NCBI GenBank assembly: GCA_002404345.1
Contig: DHJN01000088.1
Span: forward strand, 29,675 to 43,619
From: Actinobacteria bacterium UBA4719
GTDB taxonomy: Bacteria; Actinomycetota; Actinomycetes; Actinomycetales; Dermatophilaceae
Direction of reading: 5' to 3'
Length of the DNA stretch: 13,945 nucleotides
Shown: piece by piece, positions 7,152-13,945 of the stretch
Layout of the letters: every line of letters begins with the position of its first letter
How positions within the stretch are numbered: the first letter of the stretch is position 1
Notes under the pieces: generated by a model
Database searches by the model: none
Seen by the model: the letters and a program-made list of their open reading frames with translations, nothing else
What the model was told of the DNA's origin: nothing
Translations under genes and position numbers: made by a program

Positions 7152-8380
7152 CACGAGCGCAACGTCTCGGGGATCGCGTCCAGGTAGCCGCGGTGGTTTC
7201 TCGAGGTCTCGGCGACGCTGTCGCCGCCGAACTTCTCGACGCACGCCTGGGCCAGGACGAGGGCAACCATGGCCTCGGCCACGACCCCCGCCGCCGGCAC
7301 GGCGCAGACGTCCGAACGCTGATGGATGGCAGTCGCGGCCTCCCCCGTGGCGAGGTCGACGGTGGCCAGCGCCTTGGGCACCGTGCTGATCGGCTTCATG
7401 GCCGCACGAACACGCAGGACATCACCGGTCGACATACCGCCCTCGGTGCCGCCGGCCCGGCCGGTGCGCCGCCGGATCACCCCGTCCTCGTCGCGGTCGA
7501 GCTCGTCGTGTGCGGCTGATCCGCGGCGGGCCGCAGTGACGAAGCCGTCGCCGATCTCCACGCCCTTGATCGCCTGGATACCCATCAGCGCTGCGGCCAG
7601 CTGTGAGTCCAGGCGACGGTCCCAGTGGACGTGGGACCCCAGGCCCGGCGGCAGCCCGTACGCCAGGACCTCCACGACGCCGCCGAGCGTGTCGCCGTCT
7701 TTCCTTGCCGCTTCCACCTCGGCCACCATCGCCGCAGAGCCCGCCGAGTCCAGGGTGCGCACGGGGTCGGCATCTAGCGCCTCGACCTCATCAGAGCGCG
7801 GCAGCTGGGCGTCCGGGCCAACACGAGCCGTACCGATGGCGACCGTGTGCGAGACCAGCGTGATTCCATAGGCCTGCCTCAGGAAGGCCGACGCCACGGC
7901 GCCCAGCGCGACCCTGGCCGCCGTCTCGCGCGCCGAGGCACGCTCCAGGACTGGGCGGGCGTCGTCGAACCCGTACTTCTGCATGCCCACCAGGTCCGCG
8001 TGACCGGGACGCGGCCGGGTCAGCGGCTTGTTGCGGGCGATCTCCTGCGGTGCGCCAACCTCAGCAGCGGCGGCATCGGCAAGAACGTCGTCGGCCGCCA
8101 CCGGATCCGGGCTCATCACCGTCTCCCATTTGGCCCATTCGGAGTTGCCGATGCGGATCGCCAGCGGCGACCCGATGGTCACGCCATGACGGACCCCGCC
8201 GAGGAACTCCACGGCGTCCTGCTCGAACTTCATCCGAGCCCCACGGCCGAAGCCGAGCCGGCGACGAGCGAGAGCCGCAGCGACGTCGGAAGTGGTGACC
8301 TCGACACCAGCGGGCAGGCCTTCGAGGGTGGCCATCAGGGCAGGGCCATGGGATTCACCGGCAGTCAACCAACGCAGCAT
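7148..8380 (-). CDS. aroC: Chorismate synthase
   Basis: Forms chorismate from 5-enolpyruvylshikimate-3-phosphate by a 1,4-trans elimination that needs reduced FMN; last step of the shikimate pathway. The 410 residues are the usual length. Signature regions are [10 protein letters not shown] at 6-15, RPGHADL at 124-130, [12 protein letters not shown] at 146-157 and RSDVCAVPA at 355-363. A 34-bp gap separates it from the prepilin peptidase stop, and AGGA about 7-9 bases before ATG 8380 can serve as ribosome binding site. It overlaps aroK by 4 bases. aroA, whose product supplies its substrate, is not in the window. All motifs are intact. Confidence 0.97.
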
Positions 8381-8414
8381 GGCAAAATCCTGCCACAGCA
8401 GCGCTCGGAGCCGG

Positions 8415-9119
8415 TCAACCAGTCATGACACGGACCGGAAACATCAACGCCACCCACGCGCCCAGAATCATCCAGGGGCCAAAAGCAATGTGCGATGAAC
8501 GGCCCGCGCGCCCCGCCAGAAGCAGAATCAGGGCAACGACGCCACCGATGATGAAGGCCGCGAAAACCGAGACGATCACCGAGCCCCAGCCCAGCCAACC
8601 CAACGACAACCCCAGCACGCCGGCGAGCTTCACGTCGCCGAATCCCAGTCCCCCACCCCCGGGCGAGACCAGAGCCAACACGAGATAGCCCACAAAGAGC
8701 ACAACCCCGGCCAGCACGCCCCGCAGCAGCCAACCCCACTGGGCCGTCACCACGGTGGGCACGAGCAACAGCACGAACCCGATCGGGTACGAGGGCAGCA
8801 CGATCAGGTCTGGCAACCGGTGGACGTCGAGGTCGATGAGTGCGAGCGCCGCACCGACGGCACCCAGGTAGAGGTATGCCGGGAGCAGGGACCACTGCGC
8901 GTAGCCACCAAAGCGGAACGTCAGCGTCGCCCAGGCGAGGGCCACGGCGAGCACCAGCCACGATGTATGCCTTGGTAAGGATCGGTCCCGCTCGTCGGGG
9001 CGCCGGTAGCTCGCGTCACCCAGTGACCTGGTCAGCCATACGCCCACGCCGACACCCAGGCCGGCCAGCACGGCAACTGCCCACCATGGGGCGGCACCCT
9101 GCGGGAGCACCAAGGTCAT
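8415..9119 (-). CDS. Short A24-family prepilin peptidase (membrane aspartate protease)
   Basis: An integral membrane protease of the type IV prepilin peptidase family, which cuts leader peptides from pilin-like proteins at the membrane. The 234 residues contain about seven hydrophobic segments. The two catalytic aspartates are visible: Asp96 in [12 protein letters not shown] and Asp162 in the GFGDVK motif (GxGD class). The N-terminal cytoplasmic methyltransferase domain with its CxxC pairs is absent, so it is a peptidase-only form, like TadV or Rv2551c of Mycobacterium tuberculosis, which is also next to aroE. No pilin or tad genes are visible here, so the substrate is unknown. It overlaps aroE by 4 bases (ATGA). 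The gene is clear; a specific symbol is not justified. Confidence 0.92.
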   Translation of the reverse strand: MTLVLPQGAAPWWAVAVLAGLGVGVGVWLTRSLGDASYRRPDERDRSLPRHTSWLVLAVALAWATLTFRFGGYAQWSLLPAYLYLGAVGAALALIDLDVHRLPDLIVLPSYPIGFVLLLVPTVVTAQWGWLLRGVLAGVVLFVGYLVLALVSPGGGGLGFGDVKLAGVLGLSLGWLGWGSVIVSVFAAFIIGGVVALILLLAGRAGRSSHIAFGPWMILGAWVALMFPVRVMTG

Positions 9120-10045
9120 CGCGACTCCATCGCAGCCAGCCCGGCGGCCCGCATCGCCTCAACGGGTGCACGCAGGCCGGTCATCAGGTGCACCTGTTCG
9201 GCCGCCTGATGGACCAACATCTCGAACCCGGACACCACGCTTGCCCCCGCTTCCTGAAAGGTCCGCGCCAGCGGCGTCGGCCAACCGGCGTAGACCACGT
9301 CCAGCAGGAGGTGATCCGGTAACCGCGAACCGTGCGGGAGCACCCCGCCCATCAGGTTGTTCCCCAACGTGGCGGTCGCAGGCAGCGCGTTCGCGGGCAG
9401 CGTGCTGACGACCACCCGCGCGTCGCCCAGCCGGTCCATGAGCTGACTGAGCGGACTGAGCTGACTGAGTTGACTGACTTGACTGACTTGACTGACTTGA
9501 CTGACCTGACCCAACTCGATCACATCGACCTCGAGTCCGGCGCGATGCGCCTGGTCCAGCGTCTCCTGCCGCGCCGCCGAGCGCACCGCGAAAGTCACCT
9601 TCGCACATCCCAGGGCGGCCAGCGCCGCCACGACGGACCGCGCCGTGGCTCCCGAGCCGAGCACCACCGAGCTGGCCACCTGCTCACATCCGGCCTCACG
9701 CAAAGCCTGCGAAACGCCATACACGTCGGTGTTGTCACCGCTCCAGCCACCGTCTGGGCGGCGGACCAGGGTGTTGATGGCACCGACCTCGCGAGCCAGC
9801 TCCGAGACCTCGTCGGCGACCTCGAACGCGGCTTCCTTCAAGGGCATTGTCAGCGACAGGCCCGCCCACTGCGGGCCCAGCCCAGTCACGAACCCGCGCA
9901 GCGCCGGCTCCTGCACGTCATGTGCGCCATAGTGCCAGTCGCGCAGACCCAGGGCGCGGTATGCAGCCTGGTGCAGCACCGGGGAAAGGGAGTGGCTGAT
10001 GGGCGATCCGAGGACGGCGGCGCGCCGACTGGCCGCGGTCAGCAC
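9116..10045 (-). CDS. aroE: Shikimate 5-dehydrogenase with an internal (V/L)SQ repeat
   Basis: Reduces 3-dehydroshikimate to shikimate with NADPH, step 4 of the shikimate pathway. From GTG 10045 it has 309 residues. Shikimate-site motifs are SHSLSP (Ser19, Ser21), the catalytic Lys70 in LTMPLKEA, Asn91 and Asp107 in GDNTDVYG. The NADP loop is VLGSGATARS at 128-137. The C-terminal EMLVHQAAEQVHLMTG is typical. Residues 179-202 are a 24-residue repeat, eight triplets mostly V/L-S-Q, that I would not expect in the family; without it the length is an ordinary 285. I chose GTG 10045 because the next homologous block starts 9 residues later; it overlaps mltG by 7 bases. In-frame starts at 10066, 10069 and 10165 are less likely. 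Confidence 0.93.
   Translation of the reverse strand: MLTAASRRAAVLGSPISHSLSPVLHQAAYRALGLRDWHYGAHDVQEPALRGFVTGLGPQWAGLSLTMPLKEAAFEVADEVSELAREVGAINTLVRRPDGGWSGDNTDVYGVSQALREAGCEQVASSVVLGSGATARSVVAALAALGCAKVTFAVRSAARQETLDQAHRAGLEVDVIELGQVSQVSQVSQVSQLSQLSPLSQLMDRLGDARVVVSTLPANALPATATLGNNLMGGVLPHGSRLPDHLLLDVVYAGWPTPLARTFQEAGASVVSGFEMLVHQAAEQVHLMTGLRAPVEAMRAAGLAAMESR
9440..9511. repeat. 9-bp tandem repeat inside aroE (eight units)
   Basis: Eight consecutive 9-base units on the plus strand resemble GAS(Y/G)TGACT; three neighbouring units (9476-9502) are identical as GACTTGACT. Since the unit is three codons, changes in copy number keep the aroE frame. The encoded repeat is GQV-SQV-SQV-SQV-SQL-SQL-SPL-SQL. 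Confidence 0.92.
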
Positions 10046-11100
10046 TGGCCCGGATGGGTCGAGCACCACTTCAGGAACAGCCTCTCGTCGGCCACCTGAC
10101 CGGATGCGTCGACGGCGAACCTGGTATGTCCCGTCTTGGGGTTCACCACAACGAAGTACAGCCACCGCCCGGGTGTCGGGTGGGCGGCGGCCTGCATGGC
10201 TGACAGCCCGGGACTGTCGATGGGGCCCGGTGGAAGAGCGCCGGCCAGATAGGTGTTGTAGGGGCTCCGGATACGCCTGTCGAGCTTGGTCGGGCCCGCC
10301 TTGCCGCGACGGTGCGAGGCGAACCGAACGGTCGAGTCCAGCTGCAGCGGCATCGCCCTGGCGAGGCGGTTGCCGATGACCCGGGCCACCTTCGGGCCAT
10401 CGGATCTTGCGCTGGCCTCAGCCTCCACGATGCTCGCGATGGTCAGCACCCGCTGCATCTGGTCACGGGTCACACCGAGCTTGCGGAGCTCCACGAGGGA
10501 CCTTGCCACCATCGTGTGCAGCTGCTGCGCCGCAGTGGCATCCGCTGCGAACTCGTAGGTCGATGGGAACAGGTATCCCTGCGGGTTCCCCTTGGCCGAG
10601 CCGGGCAGACCCAGCACCGCATGGTTCTTCAACGCCACCTTATAGTCGGCGAGCGATCTGCCGGTGGCGGCGGAAAGTGCGCTGATGATCTCTGAGGTCC
10701 ACATACCCGCGCGGATCGTGACCCGGGGAACCTTGCGGTTGACCGGGTCCAGCAACATGGCCAGTGCCGACACCGCGCTCATGTTGGCGTGCAGCGCGTA
10801 GGTGCCCGGCTGGATTGATCCGGACTGCGGGTTGTCGGCAGCAGCATCGCCGAACGCCCTGGCCGTCACGACGTCCGACTTGTCCAGGGCCGCGCCGATG
10901 GTGCGGCTGGAGTCCCCGCCATGCACCACGACGAACACAGCGCCCGAGCCGCCCCCGGTGTCGTCGTTGTTCTCGGCACGACTGATGACCAGAGCCCACA
11001 GCACAGAGACCGCGGCAGCCCCGGTGCCGGCGACCAGACCCAGGGCAACCAGCAGCGCGATCAGCCGCCAGGTACGCCCGCCACGTCGACGCCAGCTCAT
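10039..11100 (-). CDS. mltG: Endolytic murein transglycosylase MltG (YceG-like)
   Basis: An inner-membrane lytic transglycosylase that cuts nascent glycan strands and is thought to end peptidoglycan polymerisation. Of 353 residues, 1-12 are basic, 13-40 form one membrane helix, and the rest is outside the cell. After a LysM-like part comes QGYLFPSTYEF at 174-184, LTIASIVEAEA at 219-229 with the catalytic Glu226, and the substrate-groove segment SPYNTYLAGALPPGPIDSPG. LYFVVVNPKTGHTRF closes the fold. The usual EGYLFPDTY here reads QGYLFPSTY, a mild departure. The ATG overlaps the ruvX stop by 4 bases, and its own stop overlaps aroE. The ruvX-mltG-aroE order is widespread in Actinobacteria. Confidence 0.95.
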   Translation of the reverse strand: MSWRRRGGRTWRLIALLVALGLVAGTGAAAVSVLWALVISRAENNDDTGGGSGAVFVVVHGGDSSRTIGAALDKSDVVTARAFGDAAADNPQSGSIQPGTYALHANMSAVSALAMLLDPVNRKVPRVTIRAGMWTSEIISALSAATGRSLADYKVALKNHAVLGLPGSAKGNPQGYLFPSTYEFAADATAAQQLHTMVARSLVELRKLGVTRDQMQRVLTIASIVEAEASARSDGPKVARVIGNRLARAMPLQLDSTVRFASHRRGKAGPTKLDRRIRSPYNTYLAGALPPGPIDSPGLSAMQAAAHPTPGRWLYFVVVNPKTGHTRFAVDASGQVADERLFLKWCSTHPGQC

Positions 11101-11603
11101 CGCCTCGACCCCCCTGCCTTCGTCCGGGGTGCGCGCGGTTTGCGCCCGGCCACGAGCTCTCCCGGCGGCAGTCCCGTTGACTTCTCGGCATCCAGCGCGG
11201 CCTGCAGGATCAGCACTGCGGCCGCCTGGTCCACGACGGCACGCTGGGCCCGCCCCGGCAGGCCGCTGTCGCGCATCTTGCGGTGGGCGTCGATGGTTGT
11301 CAGACGCTCGTCGACCAACCGCACCGGAGTCGGTGAGATTCGGGCCGCCAAGGTGGTCGCGTAGGTGCGGACCCCCTGGGCGGCCGGGCCTTCACCGCCG
11401 GACAGTGACCGCGGCAACCCGACAACCACCTCCAGCACCTCACGTTCGAGCACTGCTGCCGCGATCACGCCCTGGTCGGCACCGGACGTCGGATCGCGCT
11501 CGATGGTCTCGATCGGAGTGGCGAGGATGCCCCCGGGGTCGCTGGCCGCGAGCCCGACCCGGACACTGCCCACGTCAACCCCCAGCCGGATCCCTGCGCG
11601 CAT
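11097..11603 (-). CDS. ruvX: Putative pre-16S rRNA nuclease / Holliday junction resolvase-like RuvX (YqgF)
   Basis: A cytoplasmic RNase H-fold nuclease; E. coli YqgF matures the 5' end of 16S rRNA, and resolvase activity has been proposed for relatives including mycobacterial RuvX. With ATG 11603 the protein has 168 residues. The conserved blocks are RLGVDVGSVRVGLAASDP (Asp10), VVVGLPRSLSG, VRLVDERLTT (with the acidic Glu) and VVDQAAAVLILQAALD (Asp). This start lies 3 bases past the alaS stop; the frame remains open upstream to 11777, but that part overlaps alaS and encodes an Arg/Gly-rich shadow sequence. The basic C-terminal tail (RKPRAPRTKAGGSRR) is short and probably disordered. It overlaps mltG by 4 bases. 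Confidence 0.94.
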   Translation of the reverse strand: MRAGIRLGVDVGSVRVGLAASDPGGILATPIETIERDPTSGADQGVIAAAVLEREVLEVVVGLPRSLSGGEGPAAQGVRTYATTLAARISPTPVRLVDERLTTIDAHRKMRDSGLPGRAQRAVVDQAAAVLILQAALDAEKSTGLPPGELVAGRKPRAPRTKAGGSRR

Positions 11604-11605
11604 CC

Positions 11606-13945
11606 TCAGCGCCCCGCCGTCACGAGTTCCCTCACGGCGTGCTCGACCCTGGCCAGCGCTTCGCCGACCTTGGTGGTGTCGATGCCGCCGCCCTGGGCCA
11701 GGTCGTCCTTGCCGCCGCCACCTCCGCCAAGTGTCTGCGCCGCGACCTTGACCAGCTCTCCGGCCCGCAGACCCCACTGCCGGGCCGCATCGTTGGTGGC
11801 GATGATCACCACCGGGCGATCCTTGGCCACACCGGCAACTGCCACCACGGATGGGCGGTCACCGCCGAGCTTCGATCTCAGGTCAAGGGCGAGGCCCCGC
11901 AGATCGTCCGCGCCGACGCCGTTGCCCGCGTCGTGGCCCACGAAGCTCACGCCGAACACATCGCTGGCACCAGCGGCCAGGGAGGAAGACCCCGCCAGAA
12001 CCTGCTGCTGGCGCATGTTGTTGATCTCGCGTTCGGCATCCTTGAGCTTGCCCAGGATGCTCGCAATCCGCTCGGGCAGCTCTTCCGAGCGCACCTTCAG
12101 CGCTTCTGTAAGCTGCCCGACCACGGCGTGCTCACGAGCCAGGAAGTCGTAGGCGTCGGTCCCCACCAGGGCCTCGACCCGTCGCACGCCGGAACCGATG
12201 GATGCTTCGCCGAGCAGCTTGACCAGCCCGAGCTGACCCGAGCGCTGCGCATGGGTGCCACCGCAGAGCTCGCGAGCCCAGTCACCCACGGACACCACCC
12301 GCACAGCCTCGCCGTACTTCTCCCCGAACAAGGCCATCGCGCCGGATGCGCGCGCCTCGTCCTGGGTCATCACCTCGGCGTGGACCGGCAGGTCCTCGAC
12401 CAACAACGCGTTGACCTTGGCCTCCACGTCGGACATCACCGACAGCGGCAGCGCAGCGGATGCGTTGAAGTCGAACCGGAACCGTCCGGGCGCGTTCTCC
12501 GAACCGGCCTGGGTCGCGGTATCGCCCAGAGCCTCACGGATGGCCTTGTGCACCATGTGGGTGGCCGTGTGCGCACGCGAGATCGCACGACGGCGGTCGA
12601 GATCGACCAGGGCCTGCGCCTCCTGCCCCGGGCTCACCTCACCCGAGACAACCCTTGCGCGGTGCACGACGAGCCCCTTGATCGGCGACTGCACGTCACG
12701 GACCTCGATGACGGCGCCGCTGGCCAGCGTGATTCGCCCGGCGTCAGCGAGCTGCCCACCACCCTCGGCATAGAACGGCGTGCGGTCGAGCACGAGCTCG
12801 ATCTCGTCCCCGGCATGGGCGGAGGCCACGGACGCGCCGTCGACGAGCAGGCCGGCGACCCGCGCCTCTGAGACGGTCTCTTCGTACCCGGTGAACTCCA
12901 CGGCGCGTCCGAGCGAGTCCGCAACGAAGCGGTATGCCGAGGTGTCGCCGTGAGCGCTCTTCTTGGACCTGGCATCGGCCTTGGCCCGGTCGCGCTGTTC
13001 CTTCATGAGGCGACGGAACCCGTCCTGGTCGACCTGAATCCCTTGCTCTGCAGCCATCTCGAGCGTCAGGTCGATCGGGAAGCCATAGGTGTCGTGCAGC
13101 GCGAAGGCCTGGTCACCCGCCAGGGTGGTCTGACCGGACGACTTGGCCTTGGCGACCGCGTTGTCCAGGATCGTCGTGCCCGAGGCGAGCGTGCGGTGGA
13201 AGGCCTCTTCCTCGGCGTAGGCGATCTGCGAGATCCGGGAGAAGCCGGCCTCCAGCTCGGGATAGGACGCCTTCATCCGCTGCATGCTCACCGGGAGCAG
13301 GTGCGGCAGGCACGGCTGGTCGAACCCGAGCAGCCGCATCGAACGCACCGCGCGGCGCAGCATTCGGCGCAGGACGTAGCCGCGACCCTCGTTGCCGGGC
13401 GTGACACCGTCGCCAATGAGCATCAGCGAGGCCCTGATGTGGTCGGCCACGACCCGCAGGAGCACGTCGTCCGGGTGGCTGTGGGCGGCGTCGTACGCTG
13501 AGCTGGCGCCGTACCGCTTGCCGCTCAGCTCCGCCGCCCTGGCCAGGACCGGGAAGACCTCGTCGATCTCGTAGATGTTGTCCACGCCCTGCAGGACCGA
13601 GGCGATGCGCTCCAGGCCCATGCCGGTGTCAACGCTCTTGGCGGGCAGGTCGCCCAGGATCGGGTAGTCGTCCTTGCTGCTGCCCTCGCCCCGCACGTTC
13701 TGCATGAAGACGAGGTTCCAGATCTCCATGTAGCGGTCCTCATCAACGGCCGGGCCCCCCTCCGTGCCGTACTCGGGACCACGGTCGTAGAAGATCTCGG
13801 AGCACGGCCCACACGGCCCGGGCACGCCCATGGACCAGAAGTTGTCCTCCATGCCTCGGCGGACGATGCGCTCGGCGGGGATCCCGGAGTGCACGAGCCA
13901 GAGGTCCGCCGCCTCGTCGTCGTCGAGGTAGACCGTCGCCCACAG
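11606..13945 (-). CDS. alaS: Alanine--tRNA ligase, 5' end cut by window edge
   Basis: Charges tRNA(Ala) with alanine and edits Ser/Gly mischarging. 779 codons before the stop are present; the frame is open to base 13945 and begins [16 protein letters not shown], so about 120-130 N-terminal residues of the class II catalytic domain are missing. Visible are [36 protein letters not shown] with motif 3, and the tRNA-recognition region. The editing site follows: HTATHMVH (near 12550-12573) and CGGTHAQ (near 12247-12265) supply the zinc HxxxH and CxxxH ligands. The C-terminal C-Ala domain has the glycine-rich [17 protein letters not shown]. The internal ATG at 13894 is not the true start. It precedes ruvX by 2 bases and is probably co-transcribed with it. 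Confidence 0.97.
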   Translation of the reverse strand: MWATVYLDDDEAADLWLVHSGIPAERIVRRGMEDNFWSMGVPGPCGPCSEIFYDRGPEYGTEGGPAVDEDRYMEIWNLVFMQNVRGEGSSKDDYPILGDLPAKSVDTGMGLERIASVLQGVDNIYEIDEVFPVLARAAELSGKRYGASSAYDAAHSHPDDVLLRVVADHIRASLMLIGDGVTPGNEGRGYVLRRMLRRAVRSMRLLGFDQPCLPHLLPVSMQRMKASYPELEAGFSRISQIAYAEEEAFHRTLASGTTILDNAVAKAKSSGQTTLAGDQAFALHDTYGFPIDLTLEMAAEQGIQVDQDGFRRLMKEQRDRAKADARSKKSAHGDTSAYRFVADSLGRAVEFTGYEETVSEARVAGLLVDGASVASAHAGDEIELVLDRTPFYAEGGGQLADAGRITLASGAVIEVRDVQSPIKGLVVHRARVVSGEVSPGQEAQALVDLDRRRAISRAHTATHMVHKAIREALGDTATQAGSENAPGRFRFDFNASAALPLSVMSDVEAKVNALLVEDLPVHAEVMTQDEARASGAMALFGEKYGEAVRVVSVGDWARELCGGTHAQRSGQLGLVKLLGEASIGSGVRRVEALVGTDAYDFLAREHAVVGQLTEALKVRSEELPERIASILGKLKDAEREINNMRQQQVLAGSSSLAAGASDVFGVSFVGHDAGNGVGADDLRGLALDLRSKLGGDRPSVVAVAGVAKDRPVVIIATNDAARQWGLRAGELVKVAAQTLGGGGGGKDDLAQGGGIDTTKVGEALARVEHAVRELVTAGR

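Noticed and set aside
10046..10165. Longer aroE start at 10165
   Set aside because: It would overlap mltG by over 120 bases and add an Arg-rich stretch that does not look like AroE; GTG 10045 fits the family.
11700..11735. Six consecutive glycines near the AlaRS C-terminus
   Set aside because: A glycine-rich segment at this place is normal for the C-Ala domain of alanyl-tRNA synthetases.
10802..12871. Long plus-strand open frame of 689 codons opposite mltG, ruvX and alaS
   Set aside because: It is the antisense shadow of three well-supported genes; its protein is low-complexity, rich in Arg/Pro/Ala/His and lacks any recognisable domain. Long shadows are usual in GC-rich DNA.
13943..13945. 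ATG 13894 as the alaS start
   Set aside because: The frame continues open to the window edge with AlaRS-like residues, so the gene is truncated by the window and not by a late start.

Overview
This window is high-GC DNA carrying a dense, almost entirely minus-strand block of housekeeping genes. The gene order is the one typical of Actinobacteria: alaS-ruvX-mltG-aroE-prepilin peptidase-aroC-aroK-aroB-aroQ, then efp-nusB, then pyrR-pyrB-pyrC-(membrane protein). GC-rich codon use, frequent GTG starts, the PGKGP loop of EF-P, a class II (AroQ) dehydroquinase and an A24 peptidase between aroE and aroC all fit an actinobacterium. The order Micrococcales (for example an Intrasporangiaceae or Dermacoccaceae relative) is my best guess, but this is inference. 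I see no tRNA, rRNA, CRISPR array, phage or insertion sequence.

Layout, read in the direction of transcription (right to left). At 13945-11097 lie the 3' 87% or so of alaS and then ruvX. At 11100-8415 lie mltG (peptidoglycan terminase), aroE and a short A24 prepilin peptidase. At 8380-4982 lie aroC, aroK, aroB and aroQ, so five of the seven shikimate-pathway steps are coded here together with aroE. At 4730-4928, on the opposite strand, is a tiny membrane-protein gene broken by a one-base shift; it is the only plus-strand gene. Between it and aroQ is a 16-bp tandem repeat. At 4594-3610 lie efp and nusB. At 3609-3424 is an intergenic region with a probable promoter and a PyrR-binding RNA hairpin. 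At 3423-1 lie pyrR, pyrB, pyrC and the start of a membrane-anchored protein that runs off the left edge; in relatives carA/carB come next.

How the parts work together. The aro genes make chorismate from DAHP, and the pyr genes start UMP synthesis. PyrR, the first gene of the pyr block, senses UMP/UTP and should bind its own leader. The leader carries an excellent match to the PyrR loop consensus, and its lower stem pairs with the pyrR ribosome binding site. Seven junctions are 4-base start/stop overlaps (ATGA or GTGA), so repression at pyrR could be passed downstream by translational coupling.

The window is mostly conserved core genome. The items most worth a second look are the PyrR leader hairpin, the frameshifted 65-residue gene with a leaderless-type promoter, the (V/L)SQ repeat insertion inside AroE, the 16-bp tandem repeat between convergent stop codons, and the duplicated 21-22-bp unit in front of aroQ. 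I do not see an obviously new multi-gene system.
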